Source of the DNA: Loxodes magnus
Lineage: Eukaryota; Ciliophora; Karyorelictea; Loxodida; Loxodidae
Assembly (NCBI GenBank): GCA_946699065.1
Contig: CAMPDV010000845.1
Coordinates: 1-64,000, forward strand
Direction: 5' to 3'
DNA: 64,000 bases
A model generated the notes under the pieces. The model ran no database searches, was not told where the DNA came from, and saw only the letters and a program-made list of their open reading frames with translations. A program made the translations under genes and the position numbers. This document shows positions 39,266 through 51,226 of this stretch, in pieces. Every line of letters begins with the position of its first letter. Position 1 is the stretch's first letter.

Positions 39266-41492
39266 CTATATAATGATAACTAATAATTAATATTAATTTA
39301 AGTTTAGTAGTTGCTAATATAATGCTTATATTAGTTTTTTATTCTAAGTAATTAATACCTTTATTCTACTTTTTATTTATTTACTTTACTCTTTAGCTTC
39401 TTTATTTGTACTTATAGACCTTTAATAGTTTTTATTAATGTATTATTGCTTTTAATGTATAATTAGTATTATTTATAATAGAAGTAATAAAGAGTTTACT
39501 GTTGCTAGTAGATAGTTACTAATAATCAAATATTTGCTTATTTATGCAATTATAACTATTAGCTATTTAGTATATGTAACTATTTTATTGTTTCTTTAAT
39601 TATTATTTCTTTTTTCTTTTTTACCATTTACCCTGTTTTTTAAGCTAGTTCCTTTAATTTCTGACTAATATTAATAATTTAGTATAGTTATAACTTTAGT
39701 TTACTTATCAATCAAATATTTTTACTATTTATTTGTTTTTAAGAGGCTTTAGTAATTTCAATTATTATAAAAGTAGCCTTCCTTATACACTTGTAACTTT
39801 AATAATACCTCATTTTTCATTTTCCTGTTAATATACAATAAAATAAAGTAGATTATTATTTAATATAGATATTTCATCTGATAAACCAACCTTAAATTCC
39901 TTAATCTATAAATTACTATCTACTAAGTAACTATCCCATTGAAACCTTTTAAATAAAAGACTAAGTAGGTAATCTAAATTTATTTATTTAGCTTAAAAAA
40001 ATGAAAAGTAATTAGCTTTACTTAATACTGGAATAGCTTAATTATAATGATGCTAATTATAGACTATAACTAAATTAAGGCTTATAATAGGAAATATTTA
40101 TAATAATTAGCTAAAACTAAATAATTTTATTACTATACAGCTAGTATTGCTTAGTCATCTATTTATATCCCTATAAGGATATCTTTTAATGATTTACATA
40201 ATTTATAGATATTAATGATGTTTATTTGACTAATTAATTTAGCATAATACTTCTGAATAAGTTAGGAAATATTCTAAAGTTTTAGCATATAAATAATTAT
40301 AAATATACCTAAGTATTTATATGATAATCAATTCTGTAATAGTCAGCTATTTAAATTCACTAAGTTTACTTTATGATTTTCTACTTCTTTAACTTTCAAT
40401 GATGTTATTCAGATTTTTTTAATATCTTGAGTATTATTGATTATTAAACTGAAACTATCATTATAATTTATTTTAAGTTTTAGAAAAGTTGTATGTAAAA
40501 GGCTTTTTGAAGCTGAGTTTATCTATTTAATCAGATGTTAGAATACATACACTTAACTTGTCATTTTGTAAATTATTTCTTCAATTAAGTGGAAAAATTA
40601 CAGATCAGGTTATTCTCACCTAGCTTCTCTTAATTAAGTATATTAATATCACTCTACAAGCATTTTCGTTACCTATCTTTTTTATATAATTTCAGAACAG
40701 ATCTGCTTAAATTTCTTATCTTTTCTTATTATTATATAAAAGAATACATTTAAGACTCCAAATAGTATCATTCTTAGGTTTTTAATTTACTGTTACTAAT
40801 ATCTTAAATGTGAAACAATTACCTCTACTAATCATGCTATCTGAACTTCGATTTTAAGATTATTATACCTAAATATTTTAAGCTAGCATATAATTTATCT
40901 ATCTGCTCAATTGAGTAATTCTAACATAGGACTAAGAATGCTAAATGTGATATTTCAAGTGAGATGATTGAAGTAGAGCCAATGATGTTAGAGACGACTT
41001 TATTATTTCTCCTGAGAGATAAAAGATAAATATGAGAAGAAAAATAATTAATGAATTCCACATTCATAAAGAATGCTATAAGGTGCTGTAATGTTAAGAA
41101 GATTACATTGATTAGGATTTTAATTAGTTAACTGTTCTTATATATCTCCTTTCTTTTCTTTAGACTAATAAGAACTTAAATTATTAATAAAAGCTTTTTC
41201 AATTAAGTAATAAAAAATATAGGAACTTATTATGATTTAGTTCAAAGCTATTAAGCAAACTATATTATTTTTAATTTAATTTAATTTAATATTATGATTT
41301 AGTTAGTTAAAATATAAATATTTTATTTGACTATATGCAGGGAAATGATAAATTATAGAAAGAAAATAGTAAAATAAGTATTCTAAAGTAAGTTACTTAA
41401 AAGTATATTTCATGATATCTAGTTTAAAGTATCTTATTAATAATCTAGGCTTAAATATTAACACTATCACTAAATTTTATTATATTAATAAA
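39266..41492. other. no gene recognised
   Basis: AT-rich DNA upstream of the TPR-kinase gene. Poly-T and TTA runs occur, but there is no motif that I can name on either strand. Confidence 0.4.
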
Positions 41493-42350
41493 ATGGCTTC
41501 TAAGAAATAACAGAACTTTGAACAAAATATTTAAGCAGGAAAATTCTCTAAAAAATAAAAAAGCGAAATAATTACAATGAGTGAAAGTGAGAAATATGAT
41601 TGATATGACGAACATTAACCACTTGGAAATCCAGAAATAAAAAAACTTCCGACACAAACTCAAATAGAAAATATTATCTAAATCATTAAAAGAGTTTATG
41701 TTCAAAAATAGATACTTCACTGATAAAGTAGAAAAATTAGAAAGACTAATAACGTCTTTACTTGAGAAACAATATTAATCAGTATAAGAAATAGAAAACA
41801 AATTGGAACAAAGAATTCTTTAAATTTAATAATAAATTCAGGTAACGCGATTTTCGTTTTAACAGAATTAATCAGATCCTATGGAAATAGAAAATGAAGC
41901 CTCAAATTAAAATAAATAGTAAACATTATTTTAAAATAACTAGTAAATTTAAATTAAATAAGTGTTACAGGAATAATAGTTTAAAAGAAGAATAAAATGT
42001 TACGTGTACAATAAATAACACCAATGAAAATATTTTCACTAACTAAGCGAAATTTAAAGAAGGAATAAATAAGATATTTTTAAAAAACTATTTAGGATTC
42101 ATCCAACATAAAGCGGGAAAATTTAAAGAACAAATTCTTTAATTCAAATCTTAATCCTTGGAGAAATAATTAGGAACGCTACATGCAAGATCAAAATTAT
42201 TCAGAATATTAAAGGATGGTGTACTAATGAAGTGCTACACCGCCTAAGTAAGCCTAGTAGGAATTCATGAAAATCTAATGGAGACAAGCTGATAGAATAG
42301 GTCAGATGACTGACTACTAAGACTTTAACAAAGCTTTTTAACTTTTAGCT
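41493..42350 (+). pseudogene. ORF1-type coiled-coil gene, diverged relative of the small zinc ORF of repeat A
   Basis: From ATG 41,493 the text is hydrophilic, then in a shifted frame shows a coiled coil (VEKLERLITSLLEKQY, IENKLEQRILQIQQQI) followed by QSDPMEIENEASNQ and KRRIKCYVYNKQHQWKYFH. The order coiled coil, PM(D/E)IE(S/N), basic CxxC-type motif matches 49,078-49,803 (NPMDIESKDP, RKRKIACWYCKK). Here the second Cys is Tyr. At least one frame change near 41,700 and another after 42,030 mark it as decayed. Probably an old retroelement ORF1. Confidence 0.45.
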
Positions 42351-43984
42351 TTAAATATTTTTACAGTAAAATGTTTAATATTTGAATATAAAATATAATA
42401 AAAATATATATTTTATTAATTATAAATATTTTAAAATTATTAAAATAGCTTAAAATTTTACCTTATATATAATTTTAAATTTCAAGCTATAATAGCAAAT
42501 ATCCTTGTTTAATATAAAAAATAAAAATTTTACTTTCATATTAATTAATTTTTCAAACCTAAGTATTTAAATTTATAATTATAATTATTTTGATCAAACT
42601 AATTAATTATAAATACAGATAATTTATATCTAAAAACTTTTTACTATAAATAAAATTTTATTTCATATTCCAGTTTAATTTTAACTACTTTTTACTATAA
42701 AGAGATATTTCTTATACTTATTTAAAATAAAATAATTTATTAGTGTTAATAACTAATTTTCTATTATTTATGATGCATTGTAGATAAATCAAAATTTTTA
42801 ATTTTCAAGATAAAATTATTTAAATATTTGATTGTTTCAAATAATTTACTATGATATAACGAAATAAATTAAAATGATAGCTAGAGTTAAGATATAATTA
42901 ATGTCACTCTTATAAAATCTAATTAAAATTTTAATTAGTTAAAGAAATTAAAAATATATTTACTTTTAATTAATTAATTAATCTAATAAACTTCTAATTA
43001 ATTTAGTGCTTTAATAACTGGAAAATATATAATATTGATGTTAATACTGCAACTAGTAATTTTAAATAAGTGAATTAAATATATTAATAATTAGCTAATA
43101 AGTATTTAAATATTGAATATATTAAATGATAAACTAAATTAATTAAAATATTATATTCTTAAACTTTAAATTACTTAAATGCTAATAATCTAAGCTTTTA
43201 TAAACTATAACTTATTAATATAATAATTAAAATGCAAGTGAAGATACTATGCTAACGCTGCTTATATCCATTTAACTTAACAAGGGCAGTAAAAGAAAAT
43301 AACTTAGTTATAATAAATAATTAGCTAATACTTAACACTTAAAGACATTGATTGCTTAATATAGAAACAGAATAAATTAAAGAAGTTAAAATAAATATCT
43401 AAATTCAAAAATTTAGTAGAAGTATTAATTTCCTTTTGAAATAATACTTTAGAAATTAGTAGCAGATAAAAGAGAAGAAAATATATAATCATTTAGCGGA
43501 GTAAATTAAAAAAAGTTATAAATGATATATAAAATTATAATTTAAAGAATGATAAATGGAGTTAGTATTATTTCAATCTTCTTGAAGTTCTTTGTTTTCC
43601 ATTAGTGTTATTAGAACCTATTATTATGGTAGGAGGAATGGGAAATTGAATTAAAATAGAATATTCCAAAAAAATTATAAAAGAAAGAATGAATAATGAT
43701 AATAAATAGAATTTAAACATATTATTATAATTTATCAGGATTTAGAACTCAAAAAAGATTTGCTTATTCTTTTATTCTAGATTTATCAAACCTTTTAGTG
43801 TTGAGAATAGATGTAGAAAGCTAAAAATAAAAGACTATAAGAATAACATAAGAGAGAAAACTAAATACTTAAGTATTTTTATGATTAAAAAGTATTTTAA
43901 AATAGCAATTTAGATATAATAAATAGATAAAAGATGTTAATTACTTATTAATATTTTGACTGAATTATTATATATTATTTTTTA
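42351..43984. other. no gene recognised
   Basis: Very AT-rich sequence with only short, unremarkable open stretches. No RNA gene or motif was identified. Confidence 0.4.
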
Positions 43985-44285
43985 AAACCGCCATAGTTGT
44001 TCGAAGGTGAACAACAAGGTCGTCTTCATCAGAGGTTGGGGAAGTTAAGTACCCATAATCGACTTTATGTCTTCCTCTGCTTTGGTTTGGCCTCGAGACA
44101 TAAGATTCTTAGACCTTCGGCACTGGCTTAACTTGGATTTAATTCTGGAACTAAAAAGAAATAATATTGCGAGCTTTATCAGAGGTGGGGAATTTAAGTA
44201 CCCATAATTGACACATGTCGTCCTCTGCTTTGGTGATGCAATGAGACACAATCCTGCCATGTCCTTGGACCTCCAGCAAGTATTA
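43985..44285. repeat. GC-richer two-copy tandem unit
   Basis: Two related units of about 110-130 bases lie in direct orientation. Both contain ATCAGAGGT(T)GGGGAA(G/T)TTAAGTACCCATAAT(C/T)GAC followed by ATGTC(T/G)TCCTCTGCTTTGGT. CAGAGG and CCTCTG can pair, as can GGG(G)A and TACCC, so each unit may fold as nested hairpins with the GAAGTTAAG segment in the loop. The units lie at about 44,027-44,095 and 44,170-44,235. No protein family is recognised. A structured RNA or the end of a mobile element is possible. Confidence 0.4.
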
Positions 44286-44304
44286 AAGATTACGAGTATT
44301 CTAA

Positions 44305-44430
44305 AATTATATCAGTATTGAACATTTTTATCAGTACTGAATAATTATACCAGTATTGGGCAAGGTTTATCAGTATCTGATAATTTTATCAGTAACAAAC
44401 ATTCTTGTCAGTATGAAACATTTTTTTTTA
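44305..44430. repeat. degenerate minisatellite, about 20-base units
   Basis: Six imperfect tandem units are built on T(A/G)(T/C)CAGTA(T/C)TGAAxATTTT (for example TATCAGTATTGAACATTTT and TATCAGTACTGAATAATTA). The array lies between the GC-richer two-copy unit and the tRNA-like motif at 44,431. Confidence 0.6.
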
Positions 44431-44467
44431 AAGAGCTGCGCACCAACGAGAGTGCTACGCGCTCTAT
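44431..44467 (-). other. GC-rich hairpin / tRNA-like motif, second copy
   Basis: On the minus strand AGAGCGCGTAGCACTCTCGT is followed by TGGTGCGCAGCTCTTT. The ends pair (AGAGC with GCTCT), and GCAC/GTGC would form a D-arm-like stem. It is clearly related to 8,219-8,250. A tRNA-derived SINE head is one reading; a terminal hairpin of a mobile element is another. Confidence 0.4.
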
Positions 44468-44479
44468 AATCAAATTTAT

Positions 44480-45110
44480 TTATTTATTATAGGCAAACTT
44501 TTAGTAGCTGAATTACTTTTTTCCATGATAAACTCTTCTTTAATCAATAAATGTATTTTTTAGTTTTTTATACATTTAATGATAGTAATTGATGAATACT
44601 TCTAAAGCTTCTCTAAATAAATTCGTAGTCTTGAAGTAAATTTTTTATTTTATTTAAATTTTTTTTCAATTTCCATATTATCTGCTTGAGGTTAATTTTT
44701 TATTGATAATTTAAATTCTTCTTTAATTTTCATAGGATTTGATGCTATGTTTTTACTATTAATACAAATTTGGAAGTTAAAGCTTCTTCTTAAAATTAAA
44801 CTTAGCTTACCAAGCCTTGATTTTTTTTTTATCTTACAAAAGTTGCCGAAGATTTTTTTTTTCGCCTTCAGGATATATTTTTCTGTATTCATTTTCTCAA
44901 TTAAGTAATAAAACTGAATAATGTTTTACTCATAAAGTTTCTCAAGCTTTTTGAGTTTGTTATGAAATTCGGTATTTCTCAATCCTTAAGAGGAGTAGAT
45001 TTATCTTATTGAATTTTTGATTCTTGTTAGTTAACTGAGACTAAAGATTGATCAATTAGGCTAGAATTTAAGGTTTAAATTAACAAGTTTATTCCCATTT
45101 TTTTATGCAT
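44480..45110 (-). pseudogene. decayed ORF1-like remnant
   Basis: Minus-strand text changes frame several times but shows LIDQSLVSVNQQESKIQ, basic lysine-rich blocks, SNPMKIKEEFKLSIKN and QADNMEIEKKFKQNKK. The last resembles the PM(D/E)IE element of the small zinc ORFs of this window. It ends just before the GC-rich motif at 44,467. No intact frame remains. Confidence 0.3.
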
Positions 45111-45466
45111 AACATTCATAAAGTACTTATATTTTAAAATAAAAAAATAATTTTAGCAGTAAAATGTTAATACAAAAAATAAATATTAAAAATAGCAACT
45201 AAAAATATATAAAAAATAGAAATAAAATAAATAATTATTAATAGCATATTGATTACAATATGTATCATTTATTAATAAAAAACTTTTATTATATATTTTT
45301 TAATTACTATTCTTTTATAGTTTTATTTTAGTACAATAAGCAAAAATTTAAACTAAATTTAATTATAATGTTTTTTTTAGATTATTTAATTTTTTTAATG
45401 TTAATGATACAATATTAGAATAAAATTAATTATTTGAAAAATATATAAAAATAAATAGCAATATTT

Positions 45467-46642
45467 TCAATTATTAATTAGATTTTTAGAATAAGAATAT
45501 TTAAAATTATTAAATTAAATATATTTTAGGCACTTTAGTTATTGTTTTGATTATGTTTATGAATGGTAAATTTTTAATTTATTTTTATAACGTGACTGAT
45601 ATATTTTCTTCTTTTATATTTTAGTATCTGAGGATTTTATTTAGTTTTATTTTGAAAAAGATATGATTTTTTTAATGATCTTTTTGAATTTTTAAATGAA
45701 AATATTTTATCTCTAAGCAAAACAGTATTAGATTATAAATTAAGATATTAATTACAGCTTAAACTCCTAAGAATAGCCTTAAAAGCAGACTAAGTAAGTT
45801 TAAATTAAGATTATAACATCTACTATTTTTAATAATATTAATATACTAAATTTAAGTGTTCGCATCTCCGGGGAATTTTAAACCCCTTCAATACATACCT
45901 TCAGAGTTCGTTTCTTGAGATTTAAAAAAAAAATTCGGGACTCCCAGTTTTTATGGGGTTATGGCACTCCCTTGAAAAAACCTCCTTCTAAATATTCTTC
46001 CATCCTTGTCTACATAAATTCTTGACAGTTCTCTCCAAATCTCTTCTTTGTTTCTTTTCTTTTATCCAAATATATTTTGCATCTCTTGTATGTGTGGAAT
46101 TTTTATTTGCATAGGTAGCACAGCTTGACGATCCTTTTGGGAGGAGTTATCTCTATGGGTTTTATGTATTCTAGATCCATTTTACTTTCAGCTAAAGTTT
46201 AAGGTTAAATTATTTTTTCCCCCAAAAGTTTCTCTTCGATTTCCTGTTTCATTAATCTTTCTTCATTGTTATAACTTTTCTATAATAATTTTTGATTTTC
46301 TTTCTTTAATATTTAAACTTCTTCTTATAGGTTACGGATAGATTTCATAAGTTATTCTATTATTAGCTATGCATCAATTTTTCTATTTTTACATTATTTT
46401 TTAGTTACCACTTTTCATGTATTTGCTTGATCGTGGCTATGGGAGTAAAAAATTTCGCTTGCTTTAGTCAGTTTCTGTTTATTTAATTTCTGATTCAATT
46501 TAAGATTATCTTTATTTTTCAAATTTTGGGGGTTAAAGAACCTAAGAAAATTATTATGTTATTAAAAAAGAATTAGAAGTCTCTGGTTTTCTTTCCTTTT
46601 TTTATGAAGTTGGAAAAAACCCTTCTTGATGCCTTCTGCCAT
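45467..46642 (-). CDS. gag-like ORF1 with coiled coil and zinc knuckle, second locus
   Basis: From ATG 46,642 (MAEGIKKGFFQLHKKRK) one frame stays open to TGA at 45,467, 391 codons; the real protein probably ends near 45,850 where text becomes low-complexity. It contains a coiled coil (LIIEQLMKSIRNLQEEVQIL), an MDLEYIKPIEITPPKR linker and a complete zinc knuckle LCYLCKQKFHTYKRC (C-x2-C-x4-H-x4-C). One tryptophan is TGA (NTWKVV) and one TGG. The same domain order and GIKKGFF/GLQKGFF opening link it to 35,850-36,698. Near its 3' end GGGGAATTTTAAACCCC forms a hairpin (about 45,872). Repeat A1 starts only about 90 bases upstream of its ATG. Probably a retroelement RNA-binding protein. Confidence 0.6.
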
Positions 46643-46930
46643 TTAATTTGAAAAATGGATTAGATAGGTAAATTGAAATGAATTATGAATGATATTTTGA
46701 TATTAATTGAATTATATTGGAGTAAAATACTAATAGTAATATATTATAGTATTTACTATTTTATTCTGTTTGAATAATGGTAATAAATAGCGTATTTAGT
46801 ATATGATTTGATTGGTTTTAGTTACTAATAAAGACTAATTTAGATAACTTAAAGGATTTAAATATTATGCATTTTATTAATAATTTATAATATATTTACT
46901 AAGTTATCAGCTTATAGTTTTAAACTTTAT

Positions 46931-48998
46931 TTTAACTTTTGTAAATTTTCCTTATTAGCTAGTATTTCTTCAATACTATCATTATAATGGATTTATAGAA
47001 TTAATTATTATATTTAATTGATTAGTTATAGAATTCAAGTCACTTTTCTTTACTCAAAAGTATTTTCTCAATAACTTATAAAGTAAGAGTTAATCAAATA
47101 GGCTAATATAGCTAAATATTTTCTTAAGTTTAAAGAAATTATTTATGTTCTTACCTTTTAATTAGATATTAAATAGTAAGATAATTACAGTTTAATGGTG
47201 AAAACATATCTGTTTGCTATTCAAATTACCTTTATTTATTTAGTCCATTAAAATGTTTAATTTTTCAATCCATTATCTCCTGTTTGTTATCTTATGTTAG
47301 TATACAATATTTTCTTTATCTCATTAAACTTATTTTTGATACTTTTTTAATTCATTTCTTAAACGTTTTCTTTCTTCTTTTTAAGTATCAGCAACATATC
47401 CACAAGTTAATTTAACTTCTTATTTTTGCTATATCATTATCTAGCTTAACCAGCTTCAAAGAATATGTAGCTCATTGTGAAGCTTTTCCAATATTTTTCC
47501 AATTTTCAGTTTTTAGTAATATAACCTTCTTACTTATGATCTATATCTGCTATTTTAACAATTAATAGATATCATCTAGTATTCTTTCCTAAACAATTCT
47601 TATGCTAATTATGCTATTAGTCCCTTAAAAAATAGTCTTAAACTTTCTTTTGTAGTAATCTAGGTTGGATCTTATGCTGAATTATTGCATTATAGTTTTA
47701 ATTAATTCTAATAGCTACTATCCTACTGGATTTAGTTTATTTGCTACAAATTATGTATATGTGCATTAAATCTCATACTATACTTATAAACTTAAATTGC
47801 TTTTAATTAGGCTTTCATAGAAACCGATTCATTATTCCTCAAGTAGGCGCATATACATTAAGTAAGATTCATACAAATTACAACCCTTCCAGTATTTCAT
47901 TTTATTCCATTTACTTCATACTCTCTCCATATCAATTCTTCTTTAATATATAAAGCCACTCCTTTACTAAGTCTAGTTCCTCCACATTATTCCTTTATTT
48001 AAACCATATCTTTAATTCAATCTATAAACACTTCTTGAGTCACCATAATATATCTTTTTCAACCATTCATTTACATAACTCTTCTTTGTTCCACTTTATT
48101 CCTCTTATATTATCAGTTCTTATGTTTAATTAATTTAAAATATCCACATTTTCTTGATCTTCATTGCTTGATTCTTTCTATTTAGTAACATCAATTTAGC
48201 TTAGTCTTTTTCAAAACCGAATTACTCTAATGTTTGTATTTATGTTCCGGTTTTATGTATGTTATCTTTTCTGATATTATTTCTTGTTTATTATTAAAAG
48301 TAATTACATCTATTAGTTATGGAAGTTAGTTAGTTACTTATTGAAGCTTATTTTTTCTGAAGTCCAATTCCATTTTTTCTCTCATGGTGTTAAATTTTGT
48401 CTTTTCCATATATCTAAGTAGCAGAAATCATTTTATCTCAGCATTTATTCAGTTAAATGATCTTTTATTATTCTATCAATTGTTGCTTATCTCGCATATA
48501 ATTTAAATAATTATTTAAGCAATTTTATACTTTATGATCCAAATTTTTGCATGCTACTTATAATTTCTTTAGCATTTATTTAGTTTTTCTAATTTTATTT
48601 ATATATCTCAGTGTGTTATTTCTTGTTACATATTTACCACTTTTTTCGATATTCCAATATAACTGATTATTAGCTTGATTTATTTTTATCTTCTATATTA
48701 CTTAGCACTGTGTCTAATTTTTTGACAGTTTACATATCATTATATTGCTAATTGATTTAACTTTATTCATAATTTTTTTCTTCCAGTCAAGTAGGAATAT
48801 TCTCTGGATAAGTGGTTCAAATATTTCTGGGTACATAATAGTTCTACCATCAAATCATGTTATTCCTTTTATTGTAAATAAAACTGTTTTTTTATATTTT
48901 TGCAGGTTTTTAACTATTTTTCTGTTTGAGCTAAGCAGTTATCTAAACCTAAAGAGTATTTTATTAGTTCATCATGTTTTCCTTGCTTTTTTCTCCAT
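46931..48998 (-). pseudogene. retroelement ORF: leader plus endonuclease, no reverse transcriptase (A1)
   Basis: From ATG 48,998 the frame gives MEKKARKTWWTNKILFRF and a basic, Gln-rich leader (TWFDGRTIMYPEIFEPL). An endonuclease domain then appears in a shifted frame: NIRTDNIRGIKWNKEEL, VTQEVFIDWIKDM, RLSKGVALYIKEELIWRE, and a weak RFNAHIHN where LGDFNAH is expected. A coiled linker follows (KEERKRLRNELKKYQKQV, RRQWIEKLNILMDQ) of the kind found between endonuclease and reverse transcriptase. The repeat boundary then cuts off the rest. The frame change between MVEK and YIMVTQEVF is present in both copies, so it predates the duplication. Related to the + strand endonuclease at 1,312-2,335. Confidence 0.55.
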
Positions 48999-49077
48999 CC
49001 TCAAAACTTGATTTGGCTGTTGCTGAGTAGTTCTTACTGGTTTATCATATTAATCTCGAAAATTTATTATATAAAAA

Positions 49078-49803
49078 ATGGTCCTGAACAAGTAATCATC
49101 ACCTATCTACCCAAATAAAGCTCAAAATGATTACTTAATCGATCTGGAATTTCTCTTAAATGAGAACCAAAAGCTATAATATTCGTTTCAAGAGCTACAT
49201 AGAAATATAATAGTCCTATAGGAAAGCATCACTGGAATTCACATCAATAACCATGAGATCAAATAGCAACTTAACCTTATTCCTTCGACTGAACAAATTA
49301 ATTAGAGAGTTTAAGCGATCGAAGAAAAATTAGAGTTTTTTCGATAATATAATCAACAAATTTGTGAAAAATGGATTTCTTAGATCATGAAAAATCAAGG
49401 AAATAATCCGATGGACATAGAATCAAAAGATCCATAGTAATTTATTATCAGGAAAAGAAAAATAGCATGCTGATACTGTAAAAAAAATGAGACACAAGAT
49501 AAGAGACTGTTGGTAGTTATTAAAAAAACAAAAATACAAAAGCAAAAATAAAGGTATAATTTAAACAAGTTGTGATGCACACATGATGGCAGAATTCAGA
49601 AAAAATGATTGTAAATCACTTAGAATGTTTCCTTAAATCAAGTGTCTGTAAGTAATTTCAACAGAAGTTTGTTAGAATTCGACACAGAAGAGATACTGAG
49701 AAAGAAAAGATTCAGATTTATCAAGAGACATGATAACGAAGATTGGAACAAATTTAAAGTAGAAGGTGAATTTTATTAAACTTAACAAAAATTTGATTTG
49801 TGA
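49078..49803 (+). CDS. small coiled-coil / CWxC zinc ORF1-type protein (A1)
   Basis: A single frame of 242 codons from ATG 49,078 to TGA 49,801. Residues about 20-110 are heptad-like (LEFLLNENQKLQYSFQELHRN, RVQAIEEKLEFFRQYNQQI). Then come NPMDIESKDP, RKRKIACWYCKKNETQDKR, LWCTHDGRIQKKWL and a basic C-terminus. CxxC with a later C-x-H may bind zinc. The tryptophans of CWYC, LWC and KWL are TGA; those of CEKWIS and DWNKF are TGG. It converges on the coiled-coil ORF at 49,921-50,691 and is followed by a TTA tract and two hairpins. Probably the RNA-binding protein of a non-LTR element; not matched to a named family. Confidence 0.55.
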
Positions 49804-49911
49804 CAAAACTAATAATGTTGAAGTCAAGATAATCTATTATATTATCTTATCTTAAGATTGAGTTTATTATTATTATTATTTTAACTAAATGTAAAATTAA
49901 AGTTTGCATAT

Positions 49912-49968
49912 CCTGGGTTTTCAACCAGGTTTCTGCTGACAAGTTTTTTTCCGTGGTTGCTCTCCACG
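49912..49968. other. two adjacent hairpins between convergent ORFs (A1)
   Basis: CCTGG-GTTTTCAA-CCAGG (49,912-49,929) and CGTGG-TTGCTCT-CCACG (49,952-49,968) lie next to the short TTA tract. In copy 2 (58,106-58,162) both stems are unchanged and the one difference seen is in a loop. They could be 3'-end structures recognised by a retroelement reverse transcriptase or transcription-end signals. Confidence 0.5.
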
Positions 49969-50691
49969 ACCTTTTTTTAAAGTGAACGGCTACCACAAAG
50001 ATTCTCTTAGTTTCTTGTTCATAGTTTCTATTTATATATGCCTTACTCAGTTATCCAAAGTTTGTTTAAGTTTCTTCAGGTCCTTTATTCTTCATTGTTT
50101 TGAGTTATCTTCATTTCTTACAATGTCTTAGTAAATGATACCAAGATTAGCAGTACCAACAATTTTAATATCATTTTTCTAATTTCTATTTTTAAAAAAC
50201 TTTTTTCTCCAGCATCTCAATTCTTTTGCTTATGTTTGCATCATTTTTTCTTAATTTTACTTTTCTTTATGTTGTATTTTGTGCTAATCTTCTTCTATGA
50301 TCATTCTTTGTGATTAATTAAAGTTAGTTTACGACATTTCATAAAGTTAATTTTCTGTTACTACTGAGTTTTTAATCAGTTAACTTTTGAGAATTAGCAG
50401 TTCGTTATTTTAGTCTTCTATGTAATTTATTAGCTCCTGGATTTTTTCTCCTTGATTAAAAAATATCTCTTCATATTTTGCAATTTTTGCTTTCATTTTT
50501 CCGATTTCGCTTTGGAGTAAATTGTTATTTTTGGTTTCAGGGTTTTATTGTTCATTCGGACCAACCATTACTTTTCCCTCTGAAGACGAGCTAGATTCTC
50601 TATCCTGTCTTTGCTTTTTTAGCTCCTCGTTCGTTACTTGTTTTCTTGCTTTTCTTTGTTATTTCTTAGAAAGACGAATGTTCTTCTCCAT
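49921..50691 (-). CDS. coiled-coil ORF1-type protein (A1)
   Basis: A single frame of 257 codons from ATG 50,691 to TGA 49,921. The N-terminus is basic (MEKNIRLSKKQQRKARKQ), with a Ser/Glu-rich patch, then a long coiled coil (EIGKMKAKIAKYEEIFFNQG, IQELINYIEDQNNELLIL), RCWRKKFFKNRNQKN and a basic end. Internal TGA codons (QWRIKD, DNWVRH) read as Trp, beside TGG in RCWRK and SLWQP. There is no zinc knuckle. This architecture fits a LINE ORF1 trimerising protein, but no family match can be asserted. In copy 2 its start codon ATG is ATT. Confidence 0.5.
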
Positions 50692-51226
50692 TTTTTTGTC
50701 TTAAGATTGAGTTTTTATCGAGAATATAGCTATAATAATGGCTTGGCTTTATTATTGATTATACAAGGGACATTTTTATATATATAGATTTTAGTTTAAA
50801 TGATTAAAGGAATAATGTATTTAAGGGTTTAAGATGTTGACTTGATGATAGTAGTGATTACTTAATTAGTATTTAGATATAGGTATAGCTTAATGATTAT
50901 TTGATTATAGTTTTGATTTAATTAGTTAAATAGTAATCTAAGTAGCACTTGTATAATTTGAATATAAGGATGTATTTAAAGATAGTTTTTTGACTATGTT
51001 GAATATAAGTATGTTATAAGCTGTATGTTTGTTTCTGAATAATGATAATATTTGAATAATAGATTTTTAAAGATATTTAGATAAAATTTGATTCTTTATT
51101 TATTTCACACGCTTTAAATATTTTAATAAGTAGTAACATATTTACTTAATTAAAGATCTTTAAACTACTTCTTTACATATAAAACTAAATTTATTATAAA
51201 TAATATAGATATTATTATTAGTTTTA

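Noticed and set aside
44030-44045. Possible Tetrahymena-type chromosome breakage sequence (GAGGTTGG)
   Set aside because: Only the core eight bases agree with the 15-base consensus, and no telomere-addition or paired sites are seen.
44027-44060. Possible 5S rRNA (GAAGTTAAG segment resembles the 5S internal control region)
   Set aside because: Only about nine bases match; the remaining 5S helices and length are absent and the unit is tandemly duplicated with changes inside that segment.
48745-50704. Hydrophobic small ORFs opposite the A-repeat genes
   Set aside because: They are antisense of Lys/Gln/Glu-rich coiled-coil genes, which produces Phe/Leu/Cys-rich text mimicking membrane proteins.
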